Below, piece after piece: positions 30,212 through 40,745 of a stretch of DNA of 63,315 nt. The translations under genes were made by a program, and so were the position numbers. The first letter of the stretch is position 1, and each line of letters starts with the position of its first letter. This DNA comes from Wenzhouxiangellaceae bacterium (GTDB lineage: Bacteria; Pseudomonadota; Gammaproteobacteria; Xanthomonadales; Wenzhouxiangellaceae), in contig JAGXKW010000012.1 of NCBI GenBank assembly GCA_018334995.1, positions 1 to 63,315 on the forward strand. Reading direction: 5' to 3'. The notes beneath the pieces are model-generated. The model did not search any database. It saw only the letters and a list, made by a program, of their open reading frames with translations, and was not told where the DNA came from.

Positions 30212-32653
30212 ATGTCCGCTGAATCGACCGACCCCGGTCCGCAAAGCGGAATCGACAGAAAAACGAAGGTCCCTTCGTTGCGGACCCGGACGCGCCTGGT
30301 CCCGTTTATCGTGTTTGCGGTATTGCTCGGAGCCTTGTCCATGACCGTCGCCGTTGGCATACTCGACGCGCTTGCCGCCGGTCGCGCCTATGTTTCGGGT
30401 GAAAGCGAGTGGTCCAAGGCGCATCACTCCGCAATCTTTCATCTCGACCGGTTCGCCGAATCGGGTGACGCCGAGGAACTGGCGCTGGCGCGACAGATGC
30501 TCGAGATCCCACTTGCCGATCGTGCCGCCAGAAAGGAACTCACCAGCGCCCGGCCGGACCGCGAGCGCGCCCGAAACTTGTTGATCCAGGGCGGCAATCA
30601 CGAGCGCGATGCCTCCCGCCTGATCCGCTTTTTCGACCGGTTCAACCGCTGGTCTCCCTTCTCCGCGGCAATGGACAGATGGGCCGAGGCGGATGTCTGG
30701 ATCATGCGACTCGATCAGCTGGCCGATGAACTCGAACGCCTCTGGCAGAGGCCCGAAAGCAATTCGGAACAGATCGCTTCCATTCGTTCCGAAATGGCAC
30801 TGATCAATAAAACCCTGAACGATCAAGCCCGCCAGTTTTCGGATGCCCTGGACCAAGGCAGCCGGTGGCTTTCCGCACGCGCGCTCTGGATCAGCCTGGG
30901 CCTGCTCGCGCTGCTGGTCGCGTTGCTGGTCGCTTTGTTCATCTGGGCCTTGCGCGGCGTAAGACGATCGCAGGGACACTTCTGGAATACGTTCGAGAAT
31001 GCGCCGGTGGGCATGGCGCTGTTGGATTCCAATGGCCGGATGTTCGAAATCAATGATTCGCTTTCCGTTTTTTTCGGTCGAGGGCTGGAGGAGCTGCTCC
31101 AGACGCCACTTACCGATTACTGCGATGTCCGTGATCGGGCCCTGACCCGCCGCACAATGGCCGAGAGCGAACGGACTTCGCGTCCGCTGAACAACCTCGA
31201 GTCGCGCTATCTTCGCCCCGATGGAAATATCGTCTGGGGCAAGCTCTCGATTGCGCCGCTGGGCGCGCAGATCGAGGGATCCGACATTCATGTGGCAGTC
31301 GTCGAGAACATCTCCGAAAGCCGCAGCCTGGCCGCCGAGCTTGCATATCAGGCCGCGCATGATCAATTGACGGGCCTGCCGAACCGGCGCGACTTCGAAC
31401 GTGAACTCAATAAACTGTTGAATGGCATGGCGAGTGGTGCTGGAAGGCACGCCGTTGGAATGATCGACCTTGACCAGTTCAAGGTCATCAACGACACGTT
31501 CGGACACCTTGCCGGAGACGCGTTGCTGGTCAGACTCGCCGAGCGGATCCAGCACTGTCTGCGTGATGATGATCTGCTGGCCAGGCTGGACGGCGATGAA
31601 TTCGGCTTGATTCTGCGCGATTGCGGTCTCGAGACTGCAGCACAGGTCGCCAACCGGTTGCGCGATGTCATTGCCCAGTTTCGCTTTTCCTGGGAAGAAC
31701 GACCCGTCAATGTATCGGCCAGCATCGGCATCGTGGAAGTCAACGGCACCAACCGCGACTCGGCCGTTTTGCTTCAGAAAGTCGATCTTGCCTGTCATGA
31801 AGCGAAGGACCTCGGCCGCAACCAGGTCTGCGTGCATGCCGAGAACAAGGCATCATCGGTAAAGCGACGCCAGGAAATGTCATGGGTCAATCAGATCAAC
31901 CAGGCGGTAGCCTCCAACCGGCTCCGTTTTCACGCCCAGTTGATCGCGCCGTCCGCCGGCGACGAATGGCGTTGCGAATTGCTGGTTCGACTGGAAGACG
32001 CGGACGGTCGATTGCATACCGCGCAGCTTTTCATGGAAGCCGCCGAGCGCTACCACGTCGCCCGGACCATCGATCAATGGGTAATCTCCAATGCATTGAA
32101 AGTCATCGGCGAGAACGCATCGCGTTTTCCTCGCATTGCGACCTGGCATATCAATCTTTCCGGCCAGTCGGTGGACTGCGAACTCGTACTGCCGGAATTG
32201 ATCGCGCAGATCGACACACAGGGCATCGACCCCGGCCAGGTCTGCTTTGAAATTACCGAGTCATCCGCGATTCACAGCCTGGAGGAAGCGCAAAGCTTCT
32301 TTTCGGCCTTGCGCGATCTCGGTTGCCAGGTTGCCCTGGACGACTTCGGAAAAGGATTGTCGACCTTCGATTATCTCAAGCAGTTACCCGTCGACCTGGT
32401 CAAGATCGATGGTGGTTTCGTGCGCGAACTGGCACACAGCGAGCTCGATCATGCCATGGTGAGATCGATTCACGAAGTTGCCAGAATCGCCGGAAAAAAG
32501 ACGGTAGCCGAATCCGTCGAGTCGATCGAACTGATCATCAGGCTCAGGCAGATCGGTATCGATTTTCTGCAGGGACATGCCGTCCATACCCCCGAGCCGC
32601 TTTCTTCGATGAAAATTCCGGATCTCGATCTTATCGATGAGAACGCGGGCTGA
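30212..32653 (+). CDS. membrane PAS-GGDEF-EAL protein, probable c-di-GMP phosphodiesterase
   Basis: The 813-residue protein (ATG 30212) has two membrane segments (about 30-55 and 225-250) bracketing a helical periplasmic sensor, a PAS domain (WNTFENAPVGMALLD), a GGDEF domain and an EAL domain. The GGDEF loop reads LDGDEF, missing the first Gly, so cyclase activity is doubtful. The EAL side keeps E in CELLVRL, N in INLSG, E in FEITES, DD in LDDFGKG, K in VKIDG, E in VAESVE and Q in LQGHAV, so hydrolysis of c-di-GMP is likely. It sits near the FHA-GGDEF cyclase. Confidence 0.9.
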   Translation: MSAESTDPGPQSGIDRKTKVPSLRTRTRLVPFIVFAVLLGALSMTVAVGILDALAAGRAYVSGESEWSKAHHSAIFHLDRFAESGDAEELALARQMLEIPLADRAARKELTSARPDRERARNLLIQGGNHERDASRLIRFFDRFNRWSPFSAAMDRWAEADVWIMRLDQLADELERLWQRPESNSEQIASIRSEMALINKTLNDQARQFSDALDQGSRWLSARALWISLGLLALLVALLVALFIWALRGVRRSQGHFWNTFENAPVGMALLDSNGRMFEINDSLSVFFGRGLEELLQTPLTDYCDVRDRALTRRTMAESERTSRPLNNLESRYLRPDGNIVWGKLSIAPLGAQIEGSDIHVAVVENISESRSLAAELAYQAAHDQLTGLPNRRDFERELNKLLNGMASGAGRHAVGMIDLDQFKVINDTFGHLAGDALLVRLAERIQHCLRDDDLLARLDGDEFGLILRDCGLETAAQVANRLRDVIAQFRFSWEERPVNVSASIGIVEVNGTNRDSAVLLQKVDLACHEAKDLGRNQVCVHAENKASSVKRRQEMSWVNQINQAVASNRLRFHAQLIAPSAGDEWRCELLVRLEDADGRLHTAQLFMEAAERYHVARTIDQWVISNALKVIGENASRFPRIATWHINLSGQSVDCELVLPELIAQIDTQGIDPGQVCFEITESSAIHSLEEAQSFFSALRDLGCQVALDDFGKGLSTFDYLKQLPVDLVKIDGGFVRELAHSELDHAMVRSIHEVARIAGKKTVAESVESIELIIRLRQIGIDFLQGHAVHTPEPLSSMKIPDLDLIDENAG

Positions 32654-32754
32654 CGGGTTATGCGGATTTTCGTTCCAGACAAACCCGTCCAGACACGCCA
32701 GACGTTCCGCCCAGGCCCGTCCCGTAGGGATTTTCACGAGGAACGAAGCTCGAC

Positions 32755-33279
32755 TCATTGATCGGCATCGTCCCCCCTGCGCACTGGAAGGTGCAGGCCC
32801 AGCTTTCGCCACAGCCACAAAAACACGAAATAACCCAGTGCTGCAGCCGGAATGGCGATGACCAGGCTGCCGATCAGCATGGCAATCGTTTCTCGTGCCA
32901 CATCGTCGCCAAGGCCCGCCACCGGAACCGGGGTTACCGGGAGCTTTCTCAGGAACCAGTCCCCGAGCCGGTTGAAGCCGTAATAAAGCGGCGCCATGGT
33001 GAGGGGATTGCTGACATTCGAAACGATGAAAGCCGCGACGAAGTTCGCTCGGAACGTCAGCGAACCCGCCAGCATCATGAACGTCTGTATGCCTACGGTC
33101 GGCGTGAAGCCAACGAACAAACCGACTGCGATTCCGCGCGCCAGCGCGAACTCATCGACGTGCAGGCATCCACCCCGCTCCAGGAGCCGGGAAATCCGCG
33201 GATGCGCGTACAACCAGGCCCGTACCCGGCCGCGATGCTGCCTGGAACCCTGCAGAAATTTCAGCCGCAGCCAGCGCAT
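32755..33279 (-). CDS. DUF2062 membrane protein
   Basis: The 174-residue protein has the DUF2062 pattern: FALARGIAVGLFVGFTPTVGIQTFMML, NPLTMAPLYYGFNRLGDWF and two to three membrane helices, with a basic C terminus. The role of the family is not known. It converges on the GGDEF-EAL gene and lies 13 bp after the oligopeptidase gene, so it may be last in the lipA-orf-oligopeptidase transcript. Confidence 0.85.
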   Translation of the reverse strand: MRWLRLKFLQGSRQHRGRVRAWLYAHPRISRLLERGGCLHVDEFALARGIAVGLFVGFTPTVGIQTFMMLAGSLTFRANFVAAFIVSNVSNPLTMAPLYYGFNRLGDWFLRKLPVTPVPVAGLGDDVARETIAMLIGSLVIAIPAAALGYFVFLWLWRKLGLHLPVRRGDDADQ

Positions 33280-33292
33280 CCGGGTTCGCCGT

Positions 33293-35422
33293 TCAGTTCA
33301 GGCCGGCCCGTTCGAGAACGAAGGCATATTCCATGGCCGTCTGCTCCAGCCTGCGGAAGCGGCCGGACTTGCCACCGTGGCCGGCGTCCATGTTGACATG
33401 CAGCAATAAAGGCTTCTGATCGGTCTTGTAGTCCCGCAGGCGCGCCACCCACTTGGCCGGTTCCCAGTATTGAACCTGCGAATCCCAGAGCCCGGTCGTG
33501 ACGAGCATGGCCGGATACTCCTGGCGGGAAACGTTGTCGTAGGGCGAATAGGAAAGCATGTAGCGGTAAAACTCGGGCTTCTCGGGGTTGCCCCATTCAT
33601 CGAATTCATTGGTGGTCAGAGGAATCGACTCATCGAGCATCGTCGTGACAACGTCCACGAACGGGACATGCGCGACGATCCCGGCAAATTTTTCCGGCGC
33701 CATGTTCGCGACCGCGCCGACCAGCAATCCGCCGGCGCTGCCACCCATCGCGAACACCCGCTCGCCGTCCACCAGTCCGTCCCCGACCAGGTGGTCGCGC
33801 ACATCGATGAAATCGGTGAAAGTATTGACCTTGTTCAGCAGCCTGCCCTGCTCATACCATTCGCGGCCCATTTCCTGGCCGCCCCGAACGTGGGCGATCG
33901 CATACACGAACCCGCGATCGAGAAGACTGATCCGTTCGCTTGAAAACGCCGGCTCCATCGAGGAGCCGTAGGACCCGTAGCCGTACTGATACAGCGGCGC
34001 GCTGCCGTCCAGCGGCGTGTCCTTGTGCCAGACCAGTGATACCGGGATGCGGGTATCGTCACGCGCTTCGGCCCAGAGACGGCGAGTACGGTAATCGGAT
34101 CGCTCGAAACCGCCGGCGACTTCGAGCTGCTTGACCCGTTTCCGGTCTCCGGTCCGAAGGTCGAGTTCATAAGTGTTGCGCGGCGTGGTCATCGAAGTGT
34201 AGATAAACTGGAGCGTGTCGCTGGCCGGCTCCCGGTTGCGGCCAAGCTGTGCCACGTAGGCGGCTTCTTCGAATTCGATGACGCGCGACTGTCCGGTCGC
34301 ATAGTCGAGGATTCGCAGTCGCCGCAAGCCATCTGCCCGCTCTGCGACGGCGAGGTGGCTTTCGAACGCGTCGAATTCGTGCACGAAAACCTCGGCGCGC
34401 GGCGAGATCAGATCGGTCCAGGCCGAGCGGTCGGCGTGACCAGTCTGAGCGGCGCGCATGATGCGAAAGTTGGGTGCCTCCCAGTTGGTCCGGATCACCC
34501 AGTGATCATCCACGTGATCGGCGCTGTATTCGTGCCCGTGTTCGCGTGGAAAGAAGACCTCGAAGCGTGCCGCGGGATCGGCACTGTCGATGACGTGCAT
34601 TTCGGTAGCGGCGGTCGAACGTACGAAAATGTAGTTGAACCGGTCGGACCGGGTCCGGCCCACCGAGGTGTAGTACGCCGTGTCGGTTTCCTCGTAGAGC
34701 ACTTCGTCGTCACGATCCTGCCCCGGGAAATGGCGCTTGACCCGAAAGGAACGCAAGGTCTCGGGATGATTCTCGACGTAGAAAATGCTGTTGCCATCGG
34801 CCGCCCACGTCGCCGAGGAAACGCCCCCGGCCCCGGTATCGACGACCTCGCCGCTGTCGATATCCCTGGTCAGCAAACGGAACTGGCGTCTCCCGACAAC
34901 GTCCTGCAGCCAGAGCAACTTCTTGGCGTCCGGACTCACGTCCCAGCCGCCGATCCGGAAATAATCCTCCTCCTCGCCCATCCTGTTGCCGTCCAGCAGG
35001 ACCTGCTCCGGGCCTTCCATACTGCCCTCGCGGCGGGCGTGCACGGGATATTCGCCGCCGGCCTCGTAACGGGTGTAGTACCAGTAACCGCCGTCGAAGA
35101 ACGGCGCGCCGGTCTCCTCGTCCGGAATGCGGGCGCGCATTTCTGCGGCCAGGTCTTCGATCAGCGGCCGGGTCTCGGCGAGCATCGCCCGGGTGTAGGT
35201 GTTTTCGGCTTCCAGCAGCGCGAGAACCTCCGGGTCCTTGCGGCTGTCGTCGCGCAACCAGTAGTAAGGATCGTTTCGTTCGCCCGCAGGCGCCGCGACC
35301 AGGTGTTCACGCTGGGCGGCATCCGGCGGCTGCGGTGCGTGGTTTTCGGACGGCCTTTGGCAGCCGGCAATGAAGACATTCATCGTCATCAGCAGGATTA
35401 TGGAGCGAAGAGCGGCGTTCAT
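33293..35422 (-). CDS. S9 prolyl oligopeptidase (oligopeptidase B-like) lipoprotein
   Basis: The 709-residue protein begins with a lipoprotein signal ending in IAGC, so it is probably anchored in the envelope rather than cytoplasmic like E. coli PtrB. A beta-propeller part follows (DPYYWLRDDSRKDPEVLALL). The alpha/beta hydrolase part holds the catalytic Ser562 in MGGSAGGLL, Asp in TTGLWDSQV and His in DAGHGGKSGR. It should cut short basic peptides. It overlaps the upstream small gene by 4 bp (ATGA), showing translational coupling. Confidence 0.93.
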   Translation of the reverse strand: MNAALRSIILLMTMNVFIAGCQRPSENHAPQPPDAAQREHLVAAPAGERNDPYYWLRDDSRKDPEVLALLEAENTYTRAMLAETRPLIEDLAAEMRARIPDEETGAPFFDGGYWYYTRYEAGGEYPVHARREGSMEGPEQVLLDGNRMGEEEDYFRIGGWDVSPDAKKLLWLQDVVGRRQFRLLTRDIDSGEVVDTGAGGVSSATWAADGNSIFYVENHPETLRSFRVKRHFPGQDRDDEVLYEETDTAYYTSVGRTRSDRFNYIFVRSTAATEMHVIDSADPAARFEVFFPREHGHEYSADHVDDHWVIRTNWEAPNFRIMRAAQTGHADRSAWTDLISPRAEVFVHEFDAFESHLAVAERADGLRRLRILDYATGQSRVIEFEEAAYVAQLGRNREPASDTLQFIYTSMTTPRNTYELDLRTGDRKRVKQLEVAGGFERSDYRTRRLWAEARDDTRIPVSLVWHKDTPLDGSAPLYQYGYGSYGSSMEPAFSSERISLLDRGFVYAIAHVRGGQEMGREWYEQGRLLNKVNTFTDFIDVRDHLVGDGLVDGERVFAMGGSAGGLLVGAVANMAPEKFAGIVAHVPFVDVVTTMLDESIPLTTNEFDEWGNPEKPEFYRYMLSYSPYDNVSRQEYPAMLVTTGLWDSQVQYWEPAKWVARLRDYKTDQKPLLLHVNMDAGHGGKSGRFRRLEQTAMEYAFVLERAGLN

Positions 35423-35772
35423 TCACGGGCTCCGGAAGCATCGAACAGTGATTCGAGCAATCGTTCATGAAATCGACGCGGATTGTCTCCGTCGAAAATC
35501 CCCAGGCGCCGGGCACGCTCGAAGAATCCCGGTGCAGGCAGTCCGGCGCGCGCCCGGCTGACCACCAGCGCGGCCAGCGGCTTACGGCCGGCGTCGATGT
35601 CCTCTTTGAGCAGGATTTCGACCAGACGCGCGAGTTGGTGGATCCGCTGCGGCGGGCAGACGTCGATCGCGTCGGCCGCCTGCAGGTAGGTCATGGTGCG
35701 ACGCTCACGCCTGGCCCGCTCGAGCACGTCCCGGAGCCGGCGAAGCTGAACGTCGCGATCGTCCTTCGGCAT
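35419..35772 (-). CDS. small conserved-looking protein of unknown function
   Basis: The 117-residue, Arg/Leu-rich, helical protein (MPKDDRDVQLRRLRDVLERARRERRTMTYLQAADAIDVCPPQRIHQ) has a segment that could form a helix-turn-helix (TYLQAADAIDVCPPQRIHQLARLVEILL). I do not recognise the family. The overlap with the oligopeptidase (ATGA) and the 12-bp gap from lipA support a real gene within an operon. Confidence 0.75.
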   Translation of the reverse strand: MPKDDRDVQLRRLRDVLERARRERRTMTYLQAADAIDVCPPQRIHQLARLVEILLKEDIDAGRKPLAALVVSRARAGLPAPGFFERARRLGIFDGDNPRRFHERLLESLFDASGARE

Positions 35773-35784
35773 GCGCGGGGCGAT

Positions 35785-36807
35785 TCACTCCAGACCGCAG
35801 TTGTTCTTTTCGAGCACGCGCTCGGCGCGGTAGCTCGATCGCACCAGCGGCCCCGAGACGACTTCGAGGAAACCCATTTCCAGTCCGATTTCGCGCAGCT
35901 TGCGGAACTGGTCCGGCGTCACGTAGCGCTCGACGGGCAAGTGGTTCAGCGTCGGACGCAGATACTGACCGAAGGTGACGATGTCCACGCCGATGGCGCG
36001 CAGGTCGCGCATGCATTCGACGACCTCGTCGTCGGTCTCGCCCAGCCCCAGCATCAGGCTGGTCTTGGTCAGCACTTCGGGCCGGTGCCGCTTGGCGTAT
36101 TCAAGCAGGTCCAGGGTCTGGGCGTAGCCGGCGCGCGGATCGCGAACCGGGTGGGTGAGCCGGCGTACGGTTTCGACGTTCTGGGCAAAAACTTCCAGGC
36201 CGGAATCGACCACGGTTTCAATGCACTCGTGCCTGCCCTGAAAGTCGGGTGTCAGCGCCTCGACGGCGGTCTTCGGATTTTCGCGCTTGATTGCGCGGAT
36301 GCAGTCGGCATAGTGCTGGGCGCCGCCGTCGGCAAGGTCGTCGCGATCGACCGATGTCAGCACGATGTACTTCAAGTCCATCAGGCGCACCGACTCGGCG
36401 GCATTGGCCGGTTCTTCCGAGTCCAGCCAGCCCCTGGGGTTGCCGGTATCGACCGAGCAGAAGCGGCATGCGCGGGTGCATACGTCGCCCATCAGCATGA
36501 TGGTGGCGGTGCCGGCGCTCCAGCACTCGCCGATGTTCGGGCACTTCGATTCCGAGCACACCGTGGCCAGCTTGTGCTTGTTGACGTTGGCCTTGACCTG
36601 CTCGTACTTGCCGCCATGGCCGGCCGAGGGCAGCCGTACGCGCAACCAGTCGGGCTTGCGGGTGTGGCCGTCGGGATGGACGCCCGGTTCGGCATTGCGA
36701 CGCGCCTTGATGCCGTCGCGGATGGCGGTGAAGCCCTGCGGTTTGGTGATTTTCTCGCCGCTTTTGACCGTTATCGGAATCGCGGTGACTTCTGCTTGTT
36801 CGCTCAT
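35785..36807 (-). CDS. lipA: lipoyl synthase
   Basis: Starting at ATG 36807 ([19 protein letters not shown]) gives 340 residues, the family norm; the open frame upstream is arginine-rich shadow. Both iron-sulphur motifs are present: the auxiliary [12 protein letters not shown] and the radical-SAM CTRACRFC. It inserts two sulphurs into octanoyl-protein to form the lipoyl cofactor. lipB is not next to it. Downstream on the same strand lie the small unknown gene and the oligopeptidase. Confidence 0.97.
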   Translation of the reverse strand: MSEQAEVTAIPITVKSGEKITKPQGFTAIRDGIKARRNAEPGVHPDGHTRKPDWLRVRLPSAGHGGKYEQVKANVNKHKLATVCSESKCPNIGECWSAGTATIMLMGDVCTRACRFCSVDTGNPRGWLDSEEPANAAESVRLMDLKYIVLTSVDRDDLADGGAQHYADCIRAIKRENPKTAVEALTPDFQGRHECIETVVDSGLEVFAQNVETVRRLTHPVRDPRAGYAQTLDLLEYAKRHRPEVLTKTSLMLGLGETDDEVVECMRDLRAIGVDIVTFGQYLRPTLNHLPVERYVTPDQFRKLREIGLEMGFLEVVSGPLVRSSYRAERVLEKNNCGLE

Positions 36808-36883
36808 GGGGTGCCGACAAAATTCAATATCGTTCAATTGTAACGGAAAGACGCGATCAGCCCGTTGCCGGCCGGCCCGCAGA

Positions 36884-39800
36884 TCAAGCCGCCACAGGCT
36901 TGAGCCCCAATAATCGCGCAACCGCCTTTTCAGCGCCGTCGCCATCGATTCGTGCGCGCCCGGCGACCAGCCATTGGCGTACGCCTTCGGCCCCGCCGGG
37001 TGGTTCGCGGACCAGCGCGGCACTGATCCAGGGGCTGTATTCCAGGTCCGGCGCAAGCTCCAGGAACCAGCCCAGGCGCTCGGCGGCGATCCAGAGGCTC
37101 TGCTGCGTCCCTGTTGCCGTCGATATCTTCAGCGCACGCTTCTCGCGCACCAGCGTGCTGAAATGCCGGCTCCAGCCGCCGGCCGGCAACGGCCCGGCCA
37201 GGCCCAGTCCCGTCTCGCCCTCGGCGGCAGTCAGAAAACCCGACTCCAGCAACAGGCGCTCCAGGTTGTCAGGGCCTGGCTGACGCCCGGCAGGCTGCAG
37301 CAACTGCTGTCCAGTCGGCGCCGAAAAAGAAGGCGCGGCAGCCGGTGCCTTGACCGATTGCCGCGGCCGCGATCGCATCGCCGGCTGCTCGAAGCTTCGC
37401 GTGCGCCGCTCCTCGGCCGCAGCCTCGTCCAGGTAACTGTGGCGCGGGGCGTGGATCAGCGCCTGCGACAGCGGCGAAGGCCGCTCGGTATCCACGGCGT
37501 GAACGGCGAGCGCGCCGGTTTCGATGCGCGCCAGAAGCGTTTTCAGGCCGTCCAGGTCCATGTGCTCGTGCAGGCAGTCATCCAGCGCCTGGCGCACAAG
37601 TGGATGATCCGGCACCTCGCGCGGCCCGCTGAGATTTTCGAGGCACGCGAGCTGATCGGGGAACACGCAGGCGACCAGATTTTCGGCCTGGCTGCGCTGA
37701 CGTTGCGGGTGCACGCGTCCCGTGCGGTCGTTTTTCAACAATATCAGTGCGTTGTTGGCGCACCAGCGAAAGCGCGTGACGAACAACGGCGTATCCAGCA
37801 GTGCCTGGGTCAGCACGTCGCCGACATTGTGCGAGCGCACGAAACCGGCGACTTCGGGCAGCTCGAAGAGACTCGTCACGCCCAGCGAGATGAGGATTCC
37901 GTCATCGGTGGCCGCGGCCTGAAGCTCGAAATTGAACCGGCGGCAGAACCGCTTGCGCAGCGCCAGGCCCCAGGCGCGATTGATACGCGCGCCGGCAAAC
38001 GTGTGCAACACGATATGCCGGTCGCCGCCGGGATCGAAGAAACGCTCGATCACCAGCCGGTCCGGAGACGGCAGCGCCCCCAGCAGCTGCCTGGATTCGG
38101 CCAGCATGTCGCCAGCCTGGATGTGCAGTCCGGAGGAATTGGCGCGCGCCATGGTTTCGAGAACGGCATCGGCCATGACGCGCGTGCGTCCCGGGCCCTC
38201 GCCGAACCAGAACGGGAGGCTCGCCGCTTCTTCATCGGCCGGATTCACCCGCACTTCGCCCGGCGCCACGCGCTGGATGCACCAGTTCCGGCGACCGAGT
38301 TGAATCACCTGGCCCGGGGACGACTCGAACGCAAATTCCTCATCCAGCGTGCCGACGCGTTCGCCGGTATCGCTGCGAACCACCTCGTATTCGAAAAACT
38401 CGGGAATGGTGCCGGCGTTGGTCAGCGCCAGCCGATCGGCGCCCGGCAGCGCACGCCAGCTGTCCCCTGCATCCATGGACATCAGGCAGACGGACTGCTC
38501 GGCCGGCATCTCCCCGACCGGCCGACCGAGCATCGACAGCAATGCGTCCAGTCGTGCGCGATCGATGCTGCGGTAGGGCCAGGCCGAGCGCACGATTTCG
38601 AGCATGCCCGCAACGGATGTTTCGCCGGCGGCCACCGTGGCCACCAGGTGCTGGGCGAGCACGTCCAGCGGGGCTGCCGGCACGTCGACGGCATCGATGC
38701 GGCCGGCGGAAAGCGCGCCGGCCAGCGCATGCGCCTCGACCAGGTGATTCAGGGTCAACGGAAACAGGTGCATGCAGGGCTCCCCGTCCGGACGATGCCC
38801 GCTGCGCCCGGCGCGCTGGCGCACCAGGTTGACCGCGCCGGGCGCACCGAGCTGGCAGACCCGATCGACGTGACCGAGATCCAGCCCAAGCTCCAGCGAA
38901 GCGCTGCTGACCAGCACGTGCAAGTCTCCGGCCTTGAAGCGCGCCTCGATCGCTTCGCGGTGGGCGGTGTCCAGGCTGCCGTGGTGCGCCCCGACCTGCC
39001 CCGGCAGACCGGCGGCGGCCAGCAGCTCGTCCAGCGCCGCAGCGCTGCGCTCGACCTGCGCCCGGGTCTGACAGAACACCAGCAGCGAACCGGGAGACGG
39101 GTCGGCGACCGGTGCCGGGGAACGCCCCGGACCCTCGACACCATTCGTATGCGCGCCGGTCGCACCCGCCAATGCCGCGATCCGCGCGTGAATCTGCTGC
39201 CAATGCACCGTGTTCGGGAACGGCCCCAACGGCAGTTCCGGCAGTTCAACGCGCAGATCGACGCCCTGCGGCGGATCGGGCTGGACAATCTCGCAGGCCG
39301 CGCCGCCGCAAAGGAATGCGCCCAGCGAATCGGCCGGACGGGCCGTGGCCGACAGGCCGATCCGCTGTACCGGCTGCGGCGTCAATCGGTCCAGCCGGGC
39401 CAGCGACAGCGCCAGGTGCGCCCCGCGCTTGGAACTCGCCAGGGCATGCAGTTCATCGACAACGACGGCCTCGACGGTTGCAAGCAGCCGCCGCCCGCCG
39501 GCGCTGCCCAGCAACACGTAGAGCGATTCCGGCGTGGTCGACAGGATTTCCGGCGGGCGCCTGCGCTGGCGCGCGCGCTCCGATTGCGGCGTGTCGCCGC
39601 AGCGAAGCGCCATTTCCAGTGGTCGCGCGCGCAACTGGCCGGCGAATTCCAGCAGCGGCGCCAGGTTGACCGTCATGTCGCGCGCTAGCGCCTTCAATGG
39701 CGCGATATGCAGCGCTCGGACGCCGCGGCGCGGGACGGAATCTTTGACCATCCGTTCGACCAGCGGCAGCCACGCCGCCAGGCTCTTGCCCTGGCCGGTC

Positions 39801-39928
39801 GGGGCGATCAGCATCGCATTGCGGCCGAGACGCAGCAGCGGCCAGGCCGTGCGCTGAACGGCCGTCCGATGCCCCAGCGCGTGGCTAAACCAGCGATCCA
39901 GCTGCTGTTCGGGCGAAAACAGGCTCAT
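36884..39928 (-). CDS. Lhr-like superfamily 2 DEAD/DEAH helicase
   Basis: From ATG 39928 ([19 protein letters not shown]) the protein has 1014 residues. Helicase motifs appear in order: Walker [11 protein letters not shown], Walker [10 protein letters not shown], motif [25 protein letters not shown] and QRAGRSGHR. The winged-helix and Lhr-core-like parts follow, then a divergent C-terminal region. Lhr proteins unwind DNA or DNA:RNA hybrids and are tied to repair. The Walker A has GQGKS where GSGKT is usual. The frame stays open to 40141, but the extension crosses the psrA promoter and is discounted. Confidence 0.87.
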   Translation of the reverse strand: MSLFSPEQQLDRWFSHALGHRTAVQRTAWPLLRLGRNAMLIAPTGQGKSLAAWLPLVERMVKDSVPRRGVRALHIAPLKALARDMTVNLAPLLEFAGQLRARPLEMALRCGDTPQSERARQRRRPPEILSTTPESLYVLLGSAGGRRLLATVEAVVVDELHALASSKRGAHLALSLARLDRLTPQPVQRIGLSATARPADSLGAFLCGGAACEIVQPDPPQGVDLRVELPELPLGPFPNTVHWQQIHARIAALAGATGAHTNGVEGPGRSPAPVADPSPGSLLVFCQTRAQVERSAAALDELLAAAGLPGQVGAHHGSLDTAHREAIEARFKAGDLHVLVSSASLELGLDLGHVDRVCQLGAPGAVNLVRQRAGRSGHRPDGEPCMHLFPLTLNHLVEAHALAGALSAGRIDAVDVPAAPLDVLAQHLVATVAAGETSVAGMLEIVRSAWPYRSIDRARLDALLSMLGRPVGEMPAEQSVCLMSMDAGDSWRALPGADRLALTNAGTIPEFFEYEVVRSDTGERVGTLDEEFAFESSPGQVIQLGRRNWCIQRVAPGEVRVNPADEEAASLPFWFGEGPGRTRVMADAVLETMARANSSGLHIQAGDMLAESRQLLGALPSPDRLVIERFFDPGGDRHIVLHTFAGARINRAWGLALRKRFCRRFNFELQAAATDDGILISLGVTSLFELPEVAGFVRSHNVGDVLTQALLDTPLFVTRFRWCANNALILLKNDRTGRVHPQRQRSQAENLVACVFPDQLACLENLSGPREVPDHPLVRQALDDCLHEHMDLDGLKTLLARIETGALAVHAVDTERPSPLSQALIHAPRHSYLDEAAAEERRTRSFEQPAMRSRPRQSVKAPAAAPSFSAPTGQQLLQPAGRQPGPDNLERLLLESGFLTAAEGETGLGLAGPLPAGGWSRHFSTLVREKRALKISTATGTQQSLWIAAERLGWFLELAPDLEYSPWISAALVREPPGGAEGVRQWLVAGRARIDGDGAEKAVARLLGLKPVAA

Positions 39929-40034
39929 GCTGCGAAGTATCGGCGGTTCTATTCTCAAATGCTGAGAATCTGCGCGACCGATTTTTCCTTGCAGGCCTTG
40001 TGCAGTTGCGCCCGGACCGACGACAATGCTACGA

Positions 40035-40063
40035 TTCAAACGTCTGTTTGAAACCATTGTTTC
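40035..40063. promoter_or_regulatory. two overlapping PsrA-type operators
   Basis: TTCAAAC-GTCT-GTTTGAA (40035-40052) and GAAAC-CATT-GTTTC (40050-40063) both fit the PsrA consensus G/CAAAC-N(2-4)-GTTTG/C. They overlap by 3 bp and lie 53-81 bp before the TetR-family start. This implies autoregulation and fatty-acid-responsive control of the joined fadE gene. The palindromes are seen directly; the binding protein is inferred from the adjacent PsrA-like gene. Confidence 0.75.
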
Positions 40064-40115
40064 AATTTTGCTGTCACAGCGTGACCTGAACCCACGCGTC
40101 TGCAACCGGAGCCGC

Positions 40116-40745
40116 ATGACCGATTCGACTCGCCAGCGCATCCTCGATACCGCCGAACAGCTGTTCGCGGACCAGGGATTTCATGCCACGACGCTGCGCC
40201 AGATCACGCGCCAGGCAGCGGTCAACCTGGCCGCGGTCAATTATCACCACGGCTCCAAGGATGCGCTGATCCTGGCGGTGTTCCAGCGGCGGCTGGATGA
40301 ACTCAACAGCGATCGGCTGGCCCGGCTCGAAGCGGTCTTGAACGCTTCCGATCCGCCCGAGCTCGAAGATGTGCTGGAAGCCTTCATCTATCCGGCGCTG
40401 CTGCTCAGCACGCAGTCGGCCGGCGACGGCGGCCGCTTCATGCGACTGCTCATGCGTGCATGGGCCGAGAATGCCACCCAACTCCACGGGACCATCGCGC
40501 GCCAGTATTCGCACGTGATGCGCACATTCGCCGACGCGGTCAGTCGCGCGTTGGGAACGTCGCCCGACAACCTGCGTCAGCAGCTCGATTTCCTGATCGG
40601 TGCGCTGACCTACACCATGGCCGAAACCCGCGATGATCAGGTCGAACACACCGCACGCGCCCTGATCCGCTTCGGCTGCGCCGGCTTGCGCGATTCCGCG
40701 CTGGCGGCGAATCCCCAGACTTCGCTCAAGGAGAACATTGCATGA
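40116..40745 (+). CDS. psrA: TetR-family regulator, PsrA-like, of fatty acid degradation
   Basis: The start at ATG 40116 (MTDSTRQRILDTAEQLFADQGF) gives 209 residues. The recognition region TLRQITRQAAVNLAAVNYHHGSKDALI closely follows Pseudomonas PsrA (GVNLAAVNYHFGSK). PsrA is released from DNA by long-chain fatty acids and represses beta-oxidation genes. The gene overlaps fadE by 4 bp (ATGA), and PsrA-type boxes lie upstream. The frame opens earlier, at 40026, but that part covers the operators. Confidence 0.85.
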   Translation: MTDSTRQRILDTAEQLFADQGFHATTLRQITRQAAVNLAAVNYHHGSKDALILAVFQRRLDELNSDRLARLEAVLNASDPPELEDVLEAFIYPALLLSTQSAGDGGRFMRLLMRAWAENATQLHGTIARQYSHVMRTFADAVSRALGTSPDNLRQQLDFLIGALTYTMAETRDDQVEHTARALIRFGCAGLRDSALAANPQTSLKENIA

